Assembly: GCA_027623235.1 (NCBI GenBank)
Contig: JAQBVJ010000042.1
Span: forward strand, 1 to 53,341
Direction: 5' to 3'
Length of the DNA: 53,341 nucleotides
Source: Planctomycetota bacterium
GTDB taxonomy: Bacteria > Planctomycetota > Planctomycetia > Planctomycetales > Planctomycetaceae
The notes beneath the pieces are model-generated. The model did no database searches, was not told the DNA's origin, and saw only the letters and a list, made by a program, of their open reading frames with translations. The translations under genes and the position numbers were made by a program. How positions within the stretch are numbered: position 1 is the first letter of the stretch; every line of letters starts with the position of its first letter. Shown here one piece after another: positions 46,328 to 53,341 of this stretch.

Positions 46328-48313
46328 ATGAAAACAACAACCACACAACTAGTTACTGCGTTGATCCTTATAGCGTCTTCGGTCGCTTTTGCGGCTGAGC
46401 TCACGGGAACTGCTGAACAGCGACTCCTGAAGGACATCAAGTACCTCTCGTCGGATGAACTTGAGGGGCGTGGAGTCGGCACGGAGGGTCTCAACAAGGC
46501 GGCCGACTATATCCGGGAAGCATTTCGAGCTGCAGGTCTGAAAACGGACACGATCGACGGCGATGCGTATCAAAAGTTTACGATGATCACCGGGGTTGAG
46601 CTCGGCAAAGAAAACTCCTTCGTCCTGTCGGGACCAGACGGCAAAGAGATCAAACTCGAGATCGGCAAGGACATTAACGTCTGCTCGTTCGGCGGGTCCG
46701 GGAAGCTCGATCACGAAGTCGTTTTCGGTGGCTACGGAATCAACGCGAAAGGAATCTCTTACGTTGATTTTGAGGGGATCGATGTCAAAGACAAAGTCGT
46801 CATTGTCATGCGACGTAACCCTCAACAGGGAAACGCGAAAAGTCAATTTGCGGTCGGTCACGGAATTTCCCGCCACGCGGAAATTCGATCAAAGATGAGC
46901 GTCTGCTCGACTGCGGGAGCTGCTGCTGTTCTGTTCGTGAATGACCCACACACCGTTCAATCTGAGCTGGAGAAAATGATTGACCAGGCGACCAACCGAG
47001 TCGTCAAGGCTTCGCGAGCCCTTTCCGGCTTGAAAGCGGACGCCCCGGATCGAGCGGACGCAGAAAAGAAGCTGGCTGACGAACTTACACGGCTCGACAA
47101 AGCAATTGGCGATGCCCACGCTCCGGGGGCGGGCGACAGCCTGATGCCCTTCGGCTATGCGGGAAACGGTAAAGATGCAGCGATCCCGGCAGCACATATT
47201 TCGGTCGAAAAATGCGACGAGCTGCTCAAGGCGACCCTCGACACATCGCTCGACAGCCTGGAAGCACAGATTGATGCGAGTCTGAAGCCGCAATCCAGCG
47301 CCCTGAAGGGCTGGAAACTGGTCGGCCAGACGGACGTCAAACGGGTTCGCACGGAAGTCAAAAATGTCGTAGCCGTTCTGGAAGGGAAGGGCCCTCTGGC
47401 TAACGAGACGATCGTTGTCGGAGCTCACTACGACCACGTGGGTCGTGGTGGTTCAGGTTCCAGGTCACCCGGTTCAACCGAAATTCACAACGGAGCCGAC
47501 GACAACGCTTCTGGCTCAGTCGCGCTGATTGAGCTTGCGAGAAAACTGGCGGCCCGCGAGGAACCTCTGCCGCGGCGAGTTATTTTCATTGCCTTTACTG
47601 CAGAGGAGCTCGGTCTGATCGGCTCCGAAAAATATGTCGATCAACCGGTCTTCCCGCTCGAAACGACTATCGCCATGTACAACATGGATATGGTCGGCAG
47701 ACTCACGGAAAAACTGACTGTGTTCGGAATCGGCACTTCCCCGACGTTCAGCGACGACGTCACGCGAATGGCTGAGTCCGCAAAGCTTTCGTTGGCGCTC
47801 AAACCCGATGGGTTCGGCCCAAGTGATCACAGTTCGTTTTACGGAAAGAAAATTCCCGTGCTGCATTTCTTCACGGGCACCCACAGCGACTATCACCGCC
47901 CGGGAGACGACTGGGAAAAAATCAACATCGGCGGCATCCAGCAGGTGGTCCAGCTGCTCGAAGAAATGGTCGTCCATACGGCAATCACCGAAAAACGACC
48001 TGCGTACCTCGAAGTTAAATCGAGAGCTCAAATCGCTCCCACTGGAAGCCGCCCCTACTTTGGGAGCATTCCGAACTTCGGCAGTGAAGAACCTGGCTAC
48101 GCAATTTCCGCGACGGCCCCCGAGAGTCCCGCTGCCAAAGGTGGACTCAAGGGTGGAGACCACATCATCCAGTTCGGCGAACACACGATCACAGATTTAA
48201 ACGACTTCGACCTCGCTCTGCGGGATTTTTCTGCGGGTGACGAAGTAGAAGTCGTCGTTCGTCGTGACGGTGAGAAAGTAAAACTGAAGGTGACGCTGGC
48301 AAAACCAAAATAG
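46328..48313 (+). CDS. Secreted M28 aminopeptidase with PA and PDZ domains
   Basis: A 661-residue exported protein; ATG 46328, signal peptide MKTTTTQLVTALILIASSVA-FA. A PA-like domain lies within about 80-330, then the M28 catalytic domain with H367-Y-D369-H (VVGAHYDHVG), GADDNASG, AFTAEELGLIG and SDHSSF as zinc and catalytic blocks. A PDZ-like domain is at the C-terminus (about 575-661; GGLKGGDHIIQF). It would release amino acids from peptides outside the cytoplasm. It is the last gene before the AT-rich spacer upstream of dnaN. Confidence 0.88.
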   Translation: MKTTTTQLVTALILIASSVAFAAELTGTAEQRLLKDIKYLSSDELEGRGVGTEGLNKAADYIREAFRAAGLKTDTIDGDAYQKFTMITGVELGKENSFVLSGPDGKEIKLEIGKDINVCSFGGSGKLDHEVVFGGYGINAKGISYVDFEGIDVKDKVVIVMRRNPQQGNAKSQFAVGHGISRHAEIRSKMSVCSTAGAAAVLFVNDPHTVQSELEKMIDQATNRVVKASRALSGLKADAPDRADAEKKLADELTRLDKAIGDAHAPGAGDSLMPFGYAGNGKDAAIPAAHISVEKCDELLKATLDTSLDSLEAQIDASLKPQSSALKGWKLVGQTDVKRVRTEVKNVVAVLEGKGPLANETIVVGAHYDHVGRGGSGSRSPGSTEIHNGADDNASGSVALIELARKLAAREEPLPRRVIFIAFTAEELGLIGSEKYVDQPVFPLETTIAMYNMDMVGRLTEKLTVFGIGTSPTFSDDVTRMAESAKLSLALKPDGFGPSDHSSFYGKKIPVLHFFTGTHSDYHRPGDDWEKINIGGIQQVVQLLEEMVVHTAITEKRPAYLEVKSRAQIAPTGSRPYFGSIPNFGSEEPGYAISATAPESPAAKGGLKGGDHIIQFGEHTITDLNDFDLALRDFSAGDEVEVVVRRDGEKVKLKVTLAKPK

Positions 48314-48643
48314 CCTGGCAACCGACTCAAATCGGATGTCGAAAAACTGTCGTTAACCTGTTGGCAGCTGATCCCAGATGATTGTGATCGGCTATGCCTC
48401 AACCACGATCCTTGAGCACTAAACTTTTGATGACACGGATAAAACGGTCAATTCACATCCTGTTAAGACCTTTTAAACACCCATTCACTCGTTTTAGTCC
48501 TTGGTGGAAAACAACTTATGTTATCTGTCGGAATCCAGTTAACAGATGAGTTTCTCCTTTAATACTACTGCTGTTTTTTACGTGATCAAACTATCCAGCA
48601 AACCATTACCGGCACTCGCTCTTCTCCGTACAGGAGCTTTGTT
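48314..48643. other. AT-rich spacer upstream of dnaN
   Basis: The 330-bp region before dnaN is clearly more AT-rich than the flanking genes, with two GTTAAC sites (48352 and 48538) and repeated TGTTAA/TTTTAA runs. One DnaA-box-like site, TTTTCCACC on the minus strand (48504-48512), differs from TTWTNCACA at the last base. No array of boxes is seen. It could be a promoter leader or an origin remnant; the sequence alone does not decide. Confidence 0.4.
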
Positions 48644-49756
48644 ATGAAACTTGATTGTCATCGTCCGTCTCTTCTGGCCGCATTGCAGGTCGTCAGTGGT
48701 GTCGTCCCATCACGGACACCAAAAGAGATTCTCCGCAACGTTAAGTTACAGGTCTCGCCAACAGCCACCGTGCTCATTGGTACGGATCAGGAAGTTGGGA
48801 TCCGGCAGGAAGTCAGCAGCGTTGAAACGGACTCGACTGGACAAGTGCTTCTGCCAGCGTCTCGGGTGATCTCCATCCTCCGCGAGCTTCAGGATGATCG
48901 AGTCACGCTTGAGGCAACTGACCGGTCACTGGTTCTGAAGGGCGGACAGAGTCAATTCAAACTGTCGACTGAAGACCCGGCCGAGTTTCCAGCTGTGGCG
49001 GCGTTTGAAGACGAGAATTATTTCTCTCTTCCAGCAAACACTTTTCGAGAGATGATTCGGCGAACGGTTTTTGCCACCGATGTCGAGAGTACTCGATACG
49101 CTCTGGGAGGGATTCTGCTGGAGTTCACTCCCGAAAAGGCGACCCTTGCGGCAACAGACAGTCGTCGCCTGGCGGTTGTTTATTCCGCCTGTGTGTCAGT
49201 TGGGGATGTCAATCTGGACTCCGCATCCCCGGTCATTCCTTCGAAGGCGATGCAGCTGATCGAGCGGTCTCTGCCAGATTCCGATGATCCGGCTTTCATT
49301 GCAATCCATTCGAATGATGTCCTCGTGAAATGTGGCGGCGCGACGATCTACAGCCGTCTGGTTGAGGGACGATTTCCCCGGTATGCAGAGGTCATCCCAT
49401 CGGAATCGAAGGCTTCCGTCGAGCTGGTCGTTTCCCAATTCTATGCGGCCGTCCGGCAGGCACAGATTGTCACCAGCGAAGAGAGTCGTGGTGTCAACTT
49501 TGAGTTTTCCACCGGGAAACTGACGTTGGCGAGCCAGGCCGCTGATGTGGGAGAATCCAATGTCGAACTTCCTATTCCGTACGAGGGCGAAGCCATCACG
49601 ATCACGTTTGATCCGAAGTATGTAGCGGACTTTCTACGGATTATTGATGCTGGTTCGTCTGTCCGATTGAACCTCATTGATGCCGAGAGTCCAGCTGTTT
49701 TCTCGACGGAAGACGGATATCGATACGTCGTCATGCCATTGTCAAGAGATCAGTAA
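48644..49756 (+). CDS. dnaN: DNA polymerase III sliding clamp (beta subunit)
   Basis: A 370-residue beta clamp (usual length about 366-375). It opens MKLDCHRPSLLAALQVVSGV and has GGILLEFTPEKATLAATDSRRLAV (as a family landmark, about 155-178), FPRYAEVIPSE and the C-terminal YRYVVMPLSR. It rings DNA and holds DNA polymerase III and repair enzymes. A GGAG ribosome site precedes it. It is the first gene of dnaN-dciA-gyrB, a typical origin-side cluster. dnaA is not upstream here. Confidence 0.97.
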   Translation: MKLDCHRPSLLAALQVVSGVVPSRTPKEILRNVKLQVSPTATVLIGTDQEVGIRQEVSSVETDSTGQVLLPASRVISILRELQDDRVTLEATDRSLVLKGGQSQFKLSTEDPAEFPAVAAFEDENYFSLPANTFREMIRRTVFATDVESTRYALGGILLEFTPEKATLAATDSRRLAVVYSACVSVGDVNLDSASPVIPSKAMQLIERSLPDSDDPAFIAIHSNDVLVKCGGATIYSRLVEGRFPRYAEVIPSESKASVELVVSQFYAAVRQAQIVTSEESRGVNFEFSTGKLTLASQAADVGESNVELPIPYEGEAITITFDPKYVADFLRIIDAGSSVRLNLIDAESPAVFSTEDGYRYVVMPLSRDQ

Positions 49757-49788
49757 TACCGGGCATGAACCAGGAGCGAGGGATTAAT

Positions 49789-50091
49789 ATGAGAGACCCG
49801 CAGCCGCTGTCTGCAGCAATCTCTGAACTCTTCGCGAAGCGGGGACTGGCGGCTCGACGAGGCAATGAGGAAGTCGCTGTTGCCTGGAGACGAGTCGCCG
49901 GTGAACGTATCGCTCGTGATTCGCGAATCCTCTCGTTGCGCGACGGGACGATTCACATCAGCGTCACGAGTTCCGCGTTACTTAATGAGCTCGTGTCGTT
50001 TCATTCACAGCAGCTGTTGGCGGACATGCAGACGGAGTGCTCCGAAATAGAGTTAAAGCAACTCCGATTTCAACTGAAGACGAGTCAATAG
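49789..50091 (+). CDS. dciA: DUF721 protein, DciA-type helicase loader
   Basis: A 100-residue protein, with ATG 49789 favoured by GAGGG six bases upstream over the ATG at 49765. The family block AVAWRRVAGERIARDSRI (residues about 36-53) with its Trp is intact. DciA is the ancestral loader of the replicative helicase DnaB. It sits between dnaN and gyrB on the same strand, the usual place, with a 32-base gap from dnaN. Confidence 0.88.
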   Translation: MRDPQPLSAAISELFAKRGLAARRGNEEVAVAWRRVAGERIARDSRILSLRDGTIHISVTSSALLNELVSFHSQQLLADMQTECSEIELKQLRFQLKTSQ

Positions 50092-52626
<2,535 letters not shown>

Positions 52627-52885
52627 ATGAACGAAATTGCGGGACCAGGACCTTTGACTCGACGAGCCGGAACGTTTGTCACAGCGTTTTTTGGCTTCTG
52701 TCCTGTGTGGGCGCGATGATCGATTGCGGTTGTTCGTCCGGTCGCCGAGTAGCTGGCAGTCGTGTCCTGTCAGAAGGGGTATTCCACCGATGATCAGATT
52801 GACGTAGCCTGCTGCAAAAGAGCCATTGCCAGCGACGCTGGGAATGATGTTTTCGCTGCGCAATTTGACAGGCTGATCCCGACCT

Positions 52886-53341
52886 ATGAGCCGAGATTCC
52901 GTTGTTCCACTCGATGATGTGGTCGCTGTTTTCGAACGGTTGTTTACCGATCGCGGGGAACATGCCGACCGGGCGGCGATCCGCAGGGCGATGCAGGAAG
53001 TCACCGTCACCTGGCCGGGTGAGCTGAACAGCCAGTGGTGGCGGTGGGTTGCCGAAACCGGTCGTAATCTGGGACTGAAGTGCCGGATTGCTGACTGTCG
53101 TGTTGACGAGCTGGTTTCGCTGGCTCGGGATGGTGTTCGGTGGATGCTTTATCTTGCCGACACGCAGACATGGCTGGCAGTCACCTGCCTGCGTGGTCGC
53201 CAGATTCGAGTGGCTGGCATCGGCGCTGCGGGGCAGTCAGAAGACATGTCCCACCGGCACCTCAGACAACTGCTTAGGACCGGCGGTGAAATTAAATCGG
53301 CATCTGTGGTGAGAGGGTGTAGTTGTAGCGTGGGAGGAGAT
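52886..53341 (+). CDS. N-terminal part of a gene cut by the window edge (unknown)
   Basis: An open frame of 152 codons with no stop runs from ATG 52886 to the end of the window, beginning MSRDSVVPLDDVVAVFERLF. It contains Trp and Cys-rich segments (SQWWRWVAETGRNLGLKCRI, WLAVTCLRGRQIRVAGIG). The translation is protein-like with coding-type codon use. No family is recognised from this part. It follows gyrB by 259 bases on the same strand. The 259 bases between hold nothing recognisable. Confidence 0.6.
   Translation, partial: MSRDSVVPLDDVVAVFERLFTDRGEHADRAAIRRAMQEVTVTWPGELNSQWWRWVAETGRNLGLKCRIADCRVDELVSLARDGVRWMLYLADTQTWLAVTCLRGRQIRVAGIGAAGQSEDMSHRHLRQLLRTGGEIKSASVVRGCSCSVGGD

Noticed and set aside
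48430..48600. Clusters of DnaA boxes in the spacer before dnaN
   Set aside because: Only one site (TTTTCCACC) comes within one base of the consensus; others such as TTATCCGTG and CTATCCAGC differ at three bases. This does not support a defined origin.

Overview
The window reads as chromosomal DNA from a planctomycete (Planctomycetota). The evidence is the GC-rich sequence and the gene set: a BBP7-type outer-membrane protein, a secreted sulfatase, a Cys/Gln-rich lipoprotein, a DUF4159 protein, a DUF1111-type di-heme cytochrome, zinc-ribbon membrane proteins, a DUF485/ActP pair and a histone H1-like Lys/Ala tail. The genus cannot be named from sequence reading alone. Most genes are chromosomal housekeeping or cell-envelope genes. 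There is no phage, integrase, insertion sequence or CRISPR array.

Layout. 0-8.4 kb: the 3' end of an H1-like gene and its terminator; a hybrid histidine kinase followed by a receiver-GGDEF diguanylate cyclase; a Cys-rich lipoprotein converging on a BBP7-type barrel across a shared terminator; a PilZ protein. 8.6-17.5 kb: DUF485-ActP acetate symporter, a 311-bp palindromic repeat element, an ECF sigma factor, an SDR, a zinc-ribbon membrane protein paired with a di-heme cytochrome, and a second repeat element upstream of a membrane protein. 17.5-20.9 kb: acpS, hisI, an APC permease, and a PIN-domain toxin-like gene overlapping a 58-residue partner. 21-24 kb: a three-gene NDP-sugar operon. 24-28.5 kb: an LpoB-like plus COG3014-like lipoprotein pair and an ABC-F ATPase. 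28.7-46 kb: secreted sulfatase, secreted alpha/beta hydrolase, O-antigen ligase/polymerase-like protein, a predicted outer-membrane barrel, a squalene-cyclase-fold/DUF4159 protein, tRNA-Ser(GGA), several planctomycete-type hypotheticals and a UPF0173 hydrolase. 46-53 kb: an M28 peptidase with PDZ, then dnaN-dciA-gyrB behind an AT-rich spacer, and an unfinished ORF at the right edge.

How the genes work together. The kinase-GGDEF pair and the PilZ protein suggest local c-di-GMP synthesis and sensing. The sugar-nucleotide operon and the O-antigen ligase-like protein fit surface polysaccharide synthesis, and the LpoB-like pair fits envelope assembly. The dnaN-dciA-gyrB cluster is an origin-type replication group, but dnaA is not in the window.

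No obviously new defence system was found. The items most worth a second look are the PIN/small-ORF module with a frameshifted 5' end, a family of palindromic elements sharing GTAACCCGACGCG ends, a sugar-nucleotide SDR that has lost its catalytic Tyr and motif glycines, an ActP with a large inserted domain, the lipoprotein pair separated by a MITE-like repeat, and several short genes below usual ORF-calling limits. All family assignments come from reading motifs by eye; no search was run.
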